A stretch of DNA of 64,000 bases from Mycobacterium sp. URHB0044. GTDB taxonomy: Bacteria; Actinomycetota; Actinomycetes; Mycobacteriales; Mycobacteriaceae. Location of the stretch: assembly GCF_000620625.1 (NCBI RefSeq), contig NZ_JIAW01000005.1, positions 372,001 through 436,000 on the forward strand, written 5' to 3'. Below, in pieces: positions 1 through 7,907 of this stretch (position 1 is the first letter of the stretch; each line of letters starts with the position of its first letter). The notes under the pieces are model-generated. The model did no database searches. It had not been told where the DNA came from and was given only the letters and a program-made list of their open reading frames with translations. The translations under genes and the position numbers were made by a program.

Positions 1-687
1 CCGCTGGACCTGCTCGCCTTCCTGGCCGCCCGCACGACGACGCTGGGGCTCGCCACCGGCGTGCTGGTGCTGCCGAATCACCATCCGGTGGTCCTGGCCA
101 AACGCGTCGCCACGCTTGATGCGTTGTCGGCCGGGCGGGTGCGCCTGGCCGTCGGCATGGGCTGGTTGCGGGAGGAGATCGAGGCGTGTGGGGCCCCGTT
201 CGAGAGCCGCGGACGACGCGCCGACGAGCAGATCGAAGTGCTGCGGCTGCTGTGGGCCGACCATCCAGACGGTGCCGACTTCTCCGGTGAGTTCTTTCAA
301 TTCGCCCATGCGGCTAGCCATCCCAAGCCGGTGGGACGCATTCCGATCCACATCGGTGGACACTCCGTGGCCGCCGCGCGCCGCGCGGGACGGCTCGGCG
401 ACGGTCTGCAACCGCTGGGGGTCGGCGGCACCGAGTTGGCCGGTCTCGTCACGGTGATGCGCGAGGAGGCCGAGCGGGCGCAGCGCGATCCCGATGCGTT
501 GGAGCTGACCCTCGGCCACCTGGTCACCAAGATCGACGGTGAGCGCGCGGGCCGGCTGGCGGAGTTGGGGGCAGACCGGGTGGTATTGGCGATGCCACCG
601 ACCGCGGACATCGGCGAGGCCTGTGATGCGTTGTCGGAGTGCGCACTACGGCTTGAATTGAGTCCGAACCGGGAAGGGCAACGATGA
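1..687 (+). CDS. LLM-class (luciferase-like) F420-dependent oxidoreductase, 3' part
   Basis: The reading frame is already open at base 1, so the N-terminus lies outside the window and 228 residues are visible. The stretch VGMGWLREEI followed by a ...RRADEQIEVLRLLW helix, and later IPIHIGGHS, are typical of luciferase-like monooxygenases of the actinobacterial F420-dependent group. These are TIM-barrel enzymes that use reduced F420 or FMN on small organic substrates in the cytosol. The stop overlaps the next start (ATGA at 684-687), so the two genes are translationally coupled. The substrate cannot be deduced. Confidence 0.85.
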   Translation, partial: PLDLLAFLAARTTTLGLATGVLVLPNHHPVVLAKRVATLDALSAGRVRLAVGMGWLREEIEACGAPFESRGRRADEQIEVLRLLWADHPDGADFSGEFFQFAHAASHPKPVGRIPIHIGGHSVAAARRAGRLGDGLQPLGVGGTELAGLVTVMREEAERAQRDPDALELTLGHLVTKIDGERAGRLAELGADRVVLAMPPTADIGEACDALSECALRLELSPNREGQR

Positions 688-1241
688 CGCTGAGCATTGC
701 GGACCGCCTGGCGGTGGCCGATCTGGTGCATCTCTACGCGGCGGCCGTCGACGATCGCCGGTTCAGTGATGTCGTCGAATTGTTCTCCGAGACAGCCGAA
801 TTGCGGCTGCCTGACCCGCCGCACACGCTGGAGCCGGTGCGGGTTCTGCGGGGTCACGACGGCGTCCGCGCCGCAATGAACGCGCTGGCCGTCGAGCGCA
901 CCGAGCACGCCATCGTCGGCGAGGTGTATGCGGCCGGACCGGAGTCGGGCTACGCGCTCGGCCGCATCACGGCGATCGCGCACCACTGGACGCGCCGCAA
1001 GGACGAGGTCACGGATCTGATCTGGCACCTTCGCTATGACGACGAGTACGTGCGGACGTCGTTGGGGTGGCGCATCTACGGCCGGGCGTTGACCATCAAC
1101 GCCATCGAGACGCGTCCGGTCAGGCGTCTGCGAGCTGCTCGGCCAGCTGGTCGAGCAGGGGACGCTGACCCGTCAGCAGTTTCGACCGAGCCTCAGCCAC
1201 GGAGAGCCATGCGACCCGGTCCACCTCGGGAAACTCCCTGA
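684..1241 (+). CDS. SnoaL-like / NTF2-fold protein
   Basis: A 185-residue protein. Its first ~140 residues follow the NTF2/SnoaL pattern: an N-terminal helix (IADRLAVADLVHLYAAAVDDRRF), a VVELFSETAELRLPD strand and a closing strand GWRIYGRALTI. Members are ketosteroid-isomerase-fold cyclases, isomerases or hydroxylating-dioxygenase small subunits. It is coupled by a 4-base overlap to the oxidoreductase upstream, so the two may act on the same substrate. The last ~40 residues are Arg/Pro-rich and lie antisense to the end of the convergent Nudix gene (122-base overlap). This tail looks like read-through rather than part of the fold. Confidence 0.75.
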   Translation: MTLSIADRLAVADLVHLYAAAVDDRRFSDVVELFSETAELRLPDPPHTLEPVRVLRGHDGVRAAMNALAVERTEHAIVGEVYAAGPESGYALGRITAIAHHWTRRKDEVTDLIWHLRYDDEYVRTSLGWRIYGRALTINAIETRPVRRLRAARPAGRAGDADPSAVSTEPQPRRAMRPGPPRETP

Positions 1242-1587
1242 TCTTCCCGGATCCCCTCGGCCATTCCAGTTCGAACGTGTTACTCGTCGCCTCGGTGACG
1301 TCGAGGTCGCCGCGGACGGCGAACGCCGTGACGATCTTCCCCCCGGGTTGCTTGATCGCCGCGAACTCGACGGGCGACCCGGCCGGCACGTCGAACCCGA
1401 TCTCCTCGCGGAACTCGCGTTGCGCGACGGTCCACGGGTCCTCGCCATCGGTGTACTCGCCCTTCGGAATCGACCACGCGCCGTCGTCCTTGCGCGCCCA
1501 GAACGGTCCGCCGGGATGGCAGATCAGTACTTCGACGACGCCGTCGGTGACCCGGTAGAGCAGGAGACCCGCGCTGCGTTTCGGCAC
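1120..1587 (-). CDS. Nudix hydrolase
   Basis: 155 residues, a normal length for a small Nudix enzyme. The complete Nudix box (G-x5-E-x7-REUxEExGU) is seen at residues 43-65, with G43, E49 and R57-E58-F59-R60-E61-E62-I63-G64-F65. These enzymes hydrolyse nucleoside diphosphates linked to another moiety, using Mg2+ held by the box glutamates. The N-terminal KRSAGLLLYR and the segment WSIPKGEY resemble the NTP-pyrophosphohydrolase/Ap4A branch. It lies downstream of the methyltransferase gene on the same strand with a 9-base gap, so they may be co-transcribed. The substrate is unknown. Confidence 0.9.
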   Translation of the reverse strand: MPKRSAGLLLYRVTDGVVEVLICHPGGPFWARKDDGAWSIPKGEYTDGEDPWTVAQREFREEIGFDVPAGSPVEFAAIKQPGGKIVTAFAVRGDLDVTEATSNTFELEWPRGSGKIREFPEVDRVAWLSVAEARSKLLTGQRPLLDQLAEQLADA

Positions 1588-1596
1588 GCCGCAAGC

Positions 1597-2379
1597 TTAA
1601 GTCGTGCGCGGTCGAGCGGTGACCAGCAAGGTGTCGCCCATGACCGTGACGCCGCCCGCACCGATGAGTTCGCCAAGCCTGGACCGCAACTCGCGGGCAG
1701 TGTCCGCGGGCAACACGAGGTGAGTGGAGTAGGTGAAGACGAGGTCGAGCCACTGTTCGCGCTCGTAATGCGTCTCCCGGCGGTAGCTGCGCTGCCCGAC
1801 GGTGAATCCCGCCGCCTCGAGCGCGTCGTCGAGGCCACCGACGTCCAGCCGTGGACCCGCGGGCGCCGGCGGCGTAGCGGTAACCAGGGGCGACTCGGGG
1901 TCCATGTAGTCGCGATAGATCCTGGCGAACTCACCGCGCGACGGGTTGGTCGGAAACAACCGGTTCCACGCGAGCGCCAGACGGCCACGGCGGGTCAGAA
2001 GTCGTCGCACCTTCGGCAGCGCGACGCGGGAGTCCACCCAATGGAACGACTGCGCGAACAGGACGAGGTCGAATGTCTGATCGCCGGCGTCCCAGTCCTC
2101 GAACTTCGTGACCCGGGTGCCAATCCCCTTCTCGACGGCCATCTTCGCCATCCGCGGATCGGGTTCGATCGCCAGCACGTCGACGCCGCGGTCGGCCAGC
2201 TGGCGCGACGAAATGCCGGTGCCGGCTCCAACGTCGAGCGCCCGCTCCACACCCGGCGCGACGAGGTCGTCGATCAGCTGCACCGGGTAGCGGGGACGGT
2301 GTTGGTCGTAGGCGCTTGCCGCAGCACCGAACGACTCCGCCCGCCGTCGTTCCCTGTGCAGGCCCCCGCGTGACGTCAT
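1597..2379 (-). CDS. Class I SAM-dependent methyltransferase
   Basis: 260 residues. Motif I of class I methyltransferases is clear at about residues 47-56 (ALDVGAGTGI), followed by an acidic residue at the end of strand 2 (LAIEPD) that would bind the ribose of SAM, and FDLVLFAQSFHWVD as motif II/post-motif region. The Methyltransf_11 group to which it belongs includes small-molecule, lipid and quinone methyltransferases, so the acceptor is not predictable. The gene starts 36 bases after the 2-oxoglutarate oxygenase stop in the same direction and could be the tail of that operon. Confidence 0.88.
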   Translation of the reverse strand: MTSRGGLHRERRRAESFGAAASAYDQHRPRYPVQLIDDLVAPGVERALDVGAGTGISSRQLADRGVDVLAIEPDPRMAKMAVEKGIGTRVTKFEDWDAGDQTFDLVLFAQSFHWVDSRVALPKVRRLLTRRGRLALAWNRLFPTNPSRGEFARIYRDYMDPESPLVTATPPAPAGPRLDVGGLDDALEAAGFTVGQRSYRRETHYEREQWLDLVFTYSTHLVLPADTARELRSRLGELIGAGGVTVMGDTLLVTARPRTT

Positions 2380-2415
2380 TGCATGCAGGCTACCCAGTGG
2401 GGCGTGCGAATCGCG

Positions 2416-3453
2416 TTAGGCGAGGCCTTGCAGCGCCTGTTGCCCGAACGAGTTCATTCCCACCGAGCCGTCCGGCAGTACCAACTCACCGCGCTCGATG
2501 CGTGTCCGCAGGTAGCCGAACGTCTGCGCGGTCTGCGCGAACAGGTGCTCCCCCGCCCGCAAGGCCGGCCTCGCCGCGCCGTCGCCGGTCATGAACTGCG
2601 GCAACGGCTTCACCTCGGTGTGGTAGTCGACGTTGAAGAACAGCGGGAACGAATACCGCTCCTCGCGCACCTTTCTGACCCGGTGACTGGTCGCGACGTA
2701 TGCGCCGTTGGTCCACAACTCCAGCATGTCGCCAATGTTGACCACGAATGTGCCCGGCACGGGCGGAACGTCGACCCACTCGCCGGCTTCGTTGAGCACC
2801 TCGAGACCCGGGGCTGTGGGTTTGAGCAGCGTGAAGCACTCGTAATCGGTGTGCGCGCCGATGCCCAACACGTCCTCGGCGTCCGGGTTGTACGGGTAGT
2901 GCACCAGCCGCAGTTGGCTCGGCGTCTTCGTGGCGTGCCGGGTGAACGTGTCGGGATCTTCGCCGAGCGCCACAGCGAACGCCCACAGCAGCTGATGGCC
3001 GAGATCCATGACTGCCTCGTAGTACGCCGTGACGGCCTCGGCGAAGCCGTCCAGCTCGGGCCAGACGTTCGGGCCGAGCATCGGATTGCCCGCGAGGTGG
3101 TCGGGGTCGTCGGCGGGCAGGTCGAGTGCGGTGTCGAACGCCTCCTTGAGGTCGGGGGTGCCGGTCTCGACGCCCTCCTCGCCGACCGGAACGTATCCGC
3201 GGTGACAGGTCGACAGCCCGATGTAACTGCGCATCTTCTCTTCGACCGGCAGCGCGAAGAACGACTTCGTGGCCGCGAGGAGCCGAGTGAACAACGCTTC
3301 GTCGATGCCGGTGCCGCTGACGTAGAGGAAGCCGACGTCGCGCGCCGCCTTGCCGATGTCGGCGGCCACCCGCTCGCGTTCGGCACGATCCGGGGATCGC
3401 AACCCGGTGATGTCCACGATGGGAATCGAGGTGAAAGGGCTCGTACCCGTCAC
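2416..3453 (-). CDS. Isopenicillin-N-synthase-type 2-oxoglutarate/Fe(II) oxygenase
   Basis: 345 residues with the IPNS/2OG-Fe(II) architecture: a DIOX_N-like N-terminus (residues 10-115) and a jelly-roll core. The iron triad is visible as H201-T-D203 and H257, with R266-x-S268 as the co-substrate binding pair. Such enzymes hydroxylate, desaturate or cyclise small molecules. It is the last clearly attached gene of the ureide operon: its GTG start overlaps the stop of the 179-residue gene upstream (GTGA). Its place suggests it oxidises a purine- or ureide-derived compound, but that is inference. It is not the TauD-type fold of fungal xanthine dioxygenase. Confidence 0.88.
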   Translation of the reverse strand: MTGTSPFTSIPIVDITGLRSPDRAERERVAADIGKAARDVGFLYVSGTGIDEALFTRLLAATKSFFALPVEEKMRSYIGLSTCHRGYVPVGEEGVETGTPDLKEAFDTALDLPADDPDHLAGNPMLGPNVWPELDGFAEAVTAYYEAVMDLGHQLLWAFAVALGEDPDTFTRHATKTPSQLRLVHYPYNPDAEDVLGIGAHTDYECFTLLKPTAPGLEVLNEAGEWVDVPPVPGTFVVNIGDMLELWTNGAYVATSHRVRKVREERYSFPLFFNVDYHTEVKPLPQFMTGDGAARPALRAGEHLFAQTAQTFGYLRTRIERGELVLPDGSVGMNSFGQQALQGLA

Positions 3454-3989
3454 AGTTCCACGTCTCCTTCACTCTGCACTATCGCCCACCGTGCGCCGTT
3501 GACACGGACTTCGTCATCGATGAGCTTGGGCGCGAGGGCTTCCCAGTCCTGGCCATCGAACGCGGCCACTGCCACCGCGGTCGTGCACGCCCAGCCGAAC
3601 ACCGGGCCGACCCGCAGGAGCAGCGCGTCGCCGTCGTCCTCGGAGCGCAGCGTCAGCGCCCAGCGCGGTTCCGACGGAGCGTCGTCGCGCACCCAGTGCT
3701 CGACGTAATCGGCGTGCACGCCCGTCTCGACGAGCGTCCCACCCTCCCAATGCATTTCGCCAGCATCGGGGAACGGTCCCGGCGGCTCCAGATCCACCAT
3801 CCGATGCCATTCGAAGACGTTTCCGGTCTGATGCAGGCGACCACCGAAACCGCGGGAGTCGATGTAGGACGAGTCACCCTGCAACCAGCGCACGTCACCG
3901 CCGGTGACGTGTGAGCCGTCCGCCTCGATCAGCAGCGTCCGGCGCCACAGACCCGCGCACCGGGACATATTCACGGTATTCCCGCTCAC
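3450..3989 (-). CDS. Unknown protein of the ureide operon
   Basis: 179 residues if the GTG at 3989 is used. That start overlaps the allantoicase stop as GTGA, matching every other junction in this operon. The protein is rich in Trp, Gly and acidic residues, with many predicted short strands (WLQGDSSYIDSRGFGG, FEWHRMVDLE, MHWEGGTLVETGV, YVEHWVRD) and no signal peptide or membrane segment. This looks like a small beta-barrel, possibly lipocalin- or HRI1-like, a resemblance I cannot test here. Being locked between allantoicase and an oxygenase suggests a role with ureidoglycolate or its products. The function is not known. Confidence 0.75.
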   Translation of the reverse strand: MSGNTVNMSRCAGLWRRTLLIEADGSHVTGGDVRWLQGDSSYIDSRGFGGRLHQTGNVFEWHRMVDLEPPGPFPDAGEMHWEGGTLVETGVHADYVEHWVRDDAPSEPRWALTLRSEDDGDALLLRVGPVFGWACTTAVAVAAFDGQDWEALAPKLIDDEVRVNGARWAIVQSEGDVEL

Positions 3990-5014
3990 GCCGATTCCTC
4001 CCATCGCGACCGCGCCGCCGCCAAACCGTCGACGGTGGGCGTGCCGAAGGCGCGCAGCCGCGCAATGCCGCCGTCGGGGTAGGCCTGCAACCGCAGCGCG
4101 GTGATACCGGTGGCGTTCACCGCGAACACCTGCCGGGCGTCGGGCGCCAGCCGCGTTCTCGGCAGCACGGGAACGTCGAACGCCACCAAACCCCAACCAT
4201 GTTCGCCGTCGGGCCGGTGCCTGCTGCCCGCCACCGAGACCTCGAGGCTGGCGTTGAAGACGAAGTAGGTGGTGTCGATCTCCAGTCGGAGAAGATCTGC
4301 GGCGCCGACGAAGGAGATCATCACCGCGTCGTGGCTGTCCGGTCCGACGTCGCGGCGGCGCCGGGTCTCCCAACCGTCGCCCATGTTGCGCGGGCGATCC
4401 GGCGAGATCAGGACGCACGCGTTGGAGTAGAAGTTGTCGCTGGACCAGTCCACCCGGCCGCCCTGTTCCACGCCGGACACCTCGACCGTGACGTCGGCCC
4501 ATGAGTCCGGATCCGGGACGACGTCGCCGTAGACCCGTAACCGGGCCACGCCGCCGTCCGACTCCAGCATCAGTCGCACGTGAGTGAACCGGCGCGGATC
4601 ATCGACGCCCAGCAGGTTGTGCGAGTCTGGTTTCAGCACAGTCGTTTCCACGACGGTCTGCCACGCGACCCCGGCGTCGGTGGGGTCGTCCAGAACGCTC
4701 AGCACGCATGCGTCGATCCGGCATGCCGTGGGATGGTTCCCAGTGAAGAAGCGGGTGTCGACGTCGACGGCGCGCAACCTTCCCGGGACTCCCAGCCGCA
4801 CGATCGCCCAGTCGCCGTCGGGCCCGGCGTGTCTGCGGGTCTCCCAGCCGTCGACCACTTCGCCCCGCTGGTCGTAGGTCCCGGGCGCGAACGCGGGTTC
4901 GGCCGGGTCGACGAGGCGCTCCTTGAATCCGAACGATTCGTCGCTGGCGGCAAGCACACTGCCGCCAAGCGTCCGGACTGCCAGATCCACACCCGGCAGC
5001 AGCGGCTCACTCAT
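3986..5014 (-). CDS. alc: Allantoicase
   Basis: 342 residues from the ATG at 5014, which overlaps the racemase stop by 8 bases; the frame is open further upstream but that part reads as Arg-rich shadow. Allantoicase hydrolyses allantoate to ureidoglycolate and urea in purine degradation. The protein has the duplicated jelly-roll layout of the family: GDGWETRRRR and VVDGWETRRH repeats, FYSNACVLISP, and paired GGIARLRAFG / GGVARLRVYG closing strands. This repeat pattern is diagnostic. Its neighbours (allantoinase, racemase) make a coherent allantoin-to-ureidoglycolate route. No ureidoglycolate lyase or urease gene is visible nearby. Confidence 0.93.
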   Translation of the reverse strand: MSEPLLPGVDLAVRTLGGSVLAASDESFGFKERLVDPAEPAFAPGTYDQRGEVVDGWETRRHAGPDGDWAIVRLGVPGRLRAVDVDTRFFTGNHPTACRIDACVLSVLDDPTDAGVAWQTVVETTVLKPDSHNLLGVDDPRRFTHVRLMLESDGGVARLRVYGDVVPDPDSWADVTVEVSGVEQGGRVDWSSDNFYSNACVLISPDRPRNMGDGWETRRRRDVGPDSHDAVMISFVGAADLLRLEIDTTYFVFNASLEVSVAGSRHRPDGEHGWGLVAFDVPVLPRTRLAPDARQVFAVNATGITALRLQAYPDGGIARLRAFGTPTVDGLAAARSRWEESA

Positions 5015-5762
5015 CGCCCAGCCCCAGTGCACTCGAGATCGGCCAGTACGAGCGGGGGTTCGGCGGCCCATCTGCCAGCGCCCCGACCTTGCTGGTGGTC
5101 AGTCCGAGGCCGACCAGCGCCTGGGCCAGTGCCACGGCAGCGCCGACGCCTTCCACGGCGGGCATACCCAGTTTGGCCGAGATGGCCTCCGTCACACCGG
5201 CCATGCCGGCACAGCCGAGGCAGATCACGTCGGCACCATCCTCGGCGACCGCACGGGCCGCCTCGTCGACGATCGCCTGAACCGCTCCAGCGGGATCGGC
5301 GTCGATCTCGGCGGTGCCAAGACCACACGCCCGTACCGAGGCGCAGTGCGAGGTCAGGCCGGCGAGCATCAACCGGTCCTCGATGGCTGGGATGGAACGC
5401 GCCAGCGTCGTGATCACCGAGAAGCGGCGGCCGATCAGATGCGCGACGTGCGCGGCGCATTCGGCGATGTCGAGCACCGGCACCGACAACATCTCCTGCA
5501 GGGCGTCCTTGCCGTGCTCACCGAACCCGGCGAGGATCACCGCGTCGAAGTCGAACTCCCCCGCCGCGACCATGGTGGCCACGACGTCCATCACACCCAC
5601 CGCCGACAGGTAACTCTCGGCCGCCGAGTCGATGGCGATCGTCCCGAATCGCGGTCTGGCCGCGACGATCTCGGTGTCCGACGCCGCGGCCACGCGCGCC
5701 GCGCCGGCGATCTCGGCCGTCATCGACTCCGACGTGTTGGGGTTCAGTATCAGTATCTTCAC
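5007..5762 (-). CDS. Asp/Glu/hydantoin racemase family protein (putative allantoin racemase)
   Basis: 251 residues from GTG 5762, which overlaps the allantoinase stop (GTGA). The start KILILNPNTS is the standard N-terminus of hydantoin/allantoin racemases, which interconvert enantiomers by a two-cysteine mechanism. The second catalytic cysteine is present at residue 184 in CLGCAGM. At the first site, where the family usually has a cysteine before FGDPG, this protein reads ILAGFGEHG, so the residue is Gly79. It may therefore be a one-base variant or have another activity. Context still points to ureide metabolism. Confidence 0.85.
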   Translation of the reverse strand: MKILILNPNTSESMTAEIAGAARVAAASDTEIVAARPRFGTIAIDSAAESYLSAVGVMDVVATMVAAGEFDFDAVILAGFGEHGKDALQEMLSVPVLDIAECAAHVAHLIGRRFSVITTLARSIPAIEDRLMLAGLTSHCASVRACGLGTAEIDADPAGAVQAIVDEAARAVAEDGADVICLGCAGMAGVTEAISAKLGMPAVEGVGAAVALAQALVGLGLTTSKVGALADGPPNPRSYWPISSALGLGDE

Positions 5763-7063
5763 GCCGGCTGCCGCACCTGCTCGCTGTCGAATACCCGGCG
5801 TCCCGCCAACCAGGTCTGCAGCACGCTGCCGCGCATCGCGGCGCCCTGATACGGGGTGACCGCGTGGCGATGAAACAGCGCATCGGCACGCACCGTGTGG
5901 CGGGCGTCGGGATCGAACACGCACAGATCGGCCCGCATTCCGACGGCGATCCGGCCGCGGTCACCGTACCCCGCCAACGCCGCGGGGTGCTCCGCCATCC
6001 ATCGCGACAGGTCGGGCAGGTCGAAGCCGAGCCCACGTGCTTGCGTCCACACCGCCACCGGTCCCAGCTGCAGGGAACTGATGCCGCCGAAGGCCACCCC
6101 GAAGTCGCCATCCGCCTTGAGCTCCGGCGCGCACGGCGAATGGTCGGACACCACCATGTCCAGGGTTCCCTGACGCAGCCCGTCCCACAGCCGGCGCCGG
6201 TTGTCCTCACCGCGGATCGGCGGGCACGCCGCGAATTCGGTGCCGCCGTCGGGAATGGTCTCCGCGGCGAATGTCAGGTAGTGCGGGCAGGTTTCGGCCG
6301 TCACGGGCAGTCGGGTGCGTTTCGCCTCGGCGAGCATCGGCAGGACCCCGGCCGACGAGACGTGTACGACGTGCATCCGTGCGCCGGTCTCGCGGGCGGT
6401 CTCGAGCACCAGGGCGACGGCCTCTACTTCTGCCGCGTCGGGTCGCGACGCCAGGAACGACGGGTACCCCCGTCCGAGAGGCTGCGGACTGTCGGCGATG
6501 ACGTCGTGCTGTTCGGCGTGCACCAGCAGCACCGCACCCAGACGGGCGACATGTGCTGCGGCGTCGCGGAACTCGGCGGCCGATAGATGAGGAAAGTTCG
6601 GATTGCCCGAATCGCTCAGGAAGCACTTGAAACCACGAACACCGGCCGCGGCCAACCCGTCGAGATCGTCGACGTTGGCGGGTACGACACCCGCCCAGAA
6701 GTCGACCGCGACGACGCAATTGCCCTGGGCAGCAGCCTTCTTCAGCACGAGCGCCGCGACCGTCGTGGTGACCGGGTCGCTGTCGAGCGGCATGTCTACG
6801 AGCGTGGTGATGCCACCTGCGGCGGCGGCCGTCGTCGCCGTCGCGAACCCCTCCCAGTCGGTGCCGGGCGCGTTGACGTGGACATGGGTGTCGACGAATC
6901 CCGGAAGCAATACCGCCGACGACGGCACTCGGACTTCCTGGTCGGCCACGGCGTCCGCGTCGATCGCCATGATCGCCGCGATGGCGCCGTCCACCACTCC
7001 TACGGCGGCGGGACGGATCGCACCGTCGATCAGCGTGCGCTCGGCACGCAGAACCAGGTCCAT
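5759..7063 (-). CDS. allB: Allantoinase
   Basis: 434 residues from the ATG at 7063, which overlaps the upstream hydrolase stop. This is a cyclic amidohydrolase that opens the hydantoin ring of allantoin to allantoate. The binuclear metal site is complete: H60-x-H62, carboxylated lysine K146 in GFKCFL, H182 (VHAEQ), H234 (HVVHVSS) and D307 (SDHSP). The text ETCPHYLTF and the GNPNFPHL loop favour allantoinase over dihydropyrimidinase, and the neighbouring allantoicase supports that. A longer reading frame exists upstream but overlaps the metallo-hydrolase gene and is not needed. Confidence 0.94.
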   Translation of the reverse strand: MDLVLRAERTLIDGAIRPAAVGVVDGAIAAIMAIDADAVADQEVRVPSSAVLLPGFVDTHVHVNAPGTDWEGFATATTAAAAGGITTLVDMPLDSDPVTTTVAALVLKKAAAQGNCVVAVDFWAGVVPANVDDLDGLAAAGVRGFKCFLSDSGNPNFPHLSAAEFRDAAAHVARLGAVLLVHAEQHDVIADSPQPLGRGYPSFLASRPDAAEVEAVALVLETARETGARMHVVHVSSAGVLPMLAEAKRTRLPVTAETCPHYLTFAAETIPDGGTEFAACPPIRGEDNRRRLWDGLRQGTLDMVVSDHSPCAPELKADGDFGVAFGGISSLQLGPVAVWTQARGLGFDLPDLSRWMAEHPAALAGYGDRGRIAVGMRADLCVFDPDARHTVRADALFHRHAVTPYQGAAMRGSVLQTWLAGRRVFDSEQVRQPA

Positions 7064-7905
7064 CAACCGGCGTCCTCCGGCGGCACCGGCCCGAACCGGT
7101 CGTGGAAGTGCTGCGTCAGTTCCGGCCACACGTGCGGATCGTGACCCGGGATCAGCTGATAACCCTTGTCGCTGGCGAGCCGCTTCAACCGACGGATGGG
7201 CTCGATGGTCTCCTCGGGCTCGACGCCGATGTATCCGCCGATCGCCAACTCGTGTTCGATGTTCTCCGTCAGATCGGCGGCGTCGAAGGCGAATACGAAC
7301 CCGTCGCCCCCCACCGAGTCGTCCAACTCGACGACGAAGCTCTGATGGCCCGGAGTGTGTCCATACGTCGGCACCGCCGTGATGCCTGGTGCGATCTCGG
7401 CCTCACCGTCGGCGAGCTGCCAGTCGATCCGGGGATCGTCGAAGTCGACCCGCACGATCGCATGGCGTTCTGGCTCTGGATGATTCGACAGGCCATACTC
7501 CAGCTCCCGACGCTGCGCATGCACCGGCACCTTGCCTGCGAACAGCTTCAGCCCGCCGGCGTGGTCGTGGTGCAGGTGGCTGACCGCGACCGCATGGATG
7601 TCGTCGACGTCGATGCCGATGTCGTGCAGGGACTCCTCGATCGGTTCACCTGGGCCCGGCAGAACCGGGATGTACTCGACGGTCGGGAAGAACCGCCGGT
7701 ACAGCGCCGGGTCCCGGATGAGCGCGGTGTTGAAGCCCGTGTCGAGTAGCACCCAACCGCCGTCGGTCTGCAGCAGCACACCCGGAACCGGTTCCCGCAT
7801 GCGCTCTTCGGGTGGAGCGCCGTACACCGAGACCGACTTCGGCAACTCCTCCCAACCGAGCGTCAGCAGGACGATCCGACGGACCTTGCCCACTCCCAAG
7901 CCCAC
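7063..7905 (-). CDS. Metallo-beta-lactamase-fold hydrolase (AHL-lactonase-like)
   Basis: 280 residues if GTG 7905 is the start; GTG 7893 is an alternative. The metal motif HLHHDH is at residues 110-115, followed by TYGHTPGHQS and a late PGHDPHVW, as in the N-acyl-homoserine-lactonase-like branch. Such enzymes open lactone or other cyclic ester or amide rings with a di-metal centre. The gene sits between the ABC binding protein (2-base gap) and allantoinase (overlap), so it is more likely to hydrolyse a ring in a ureide-derived compound than a quorum signal. The latter point is inference. Confidence 0.85.
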   Translation of the reverse strand: MGLGVGKVRRIVLLTLGWEELPKSVSVYGAPPEERMREPVPGVLLQTDGGWVLLDTGFNTALIRDPALYRRFFPTVEYIPVLPGPGEPIEESLHDIGIDVDDIHAVAVSHLHHDHAGGLKLFAGKVPVHAQRRELEYGLSNHPEPERHAIVRVDFDDPRIDWQLADGEAEIAPGITAVPTYGHTPGHQSFVVELDDSVGGDGFVFAFDAADLTENIEHELAIGGYIGVEPEETIEPIRRLKRLASDKGYQLIPGHDPHVWPELTQHFHDRFGPVPPEDAG

Positions 7906-7907
7906 GG

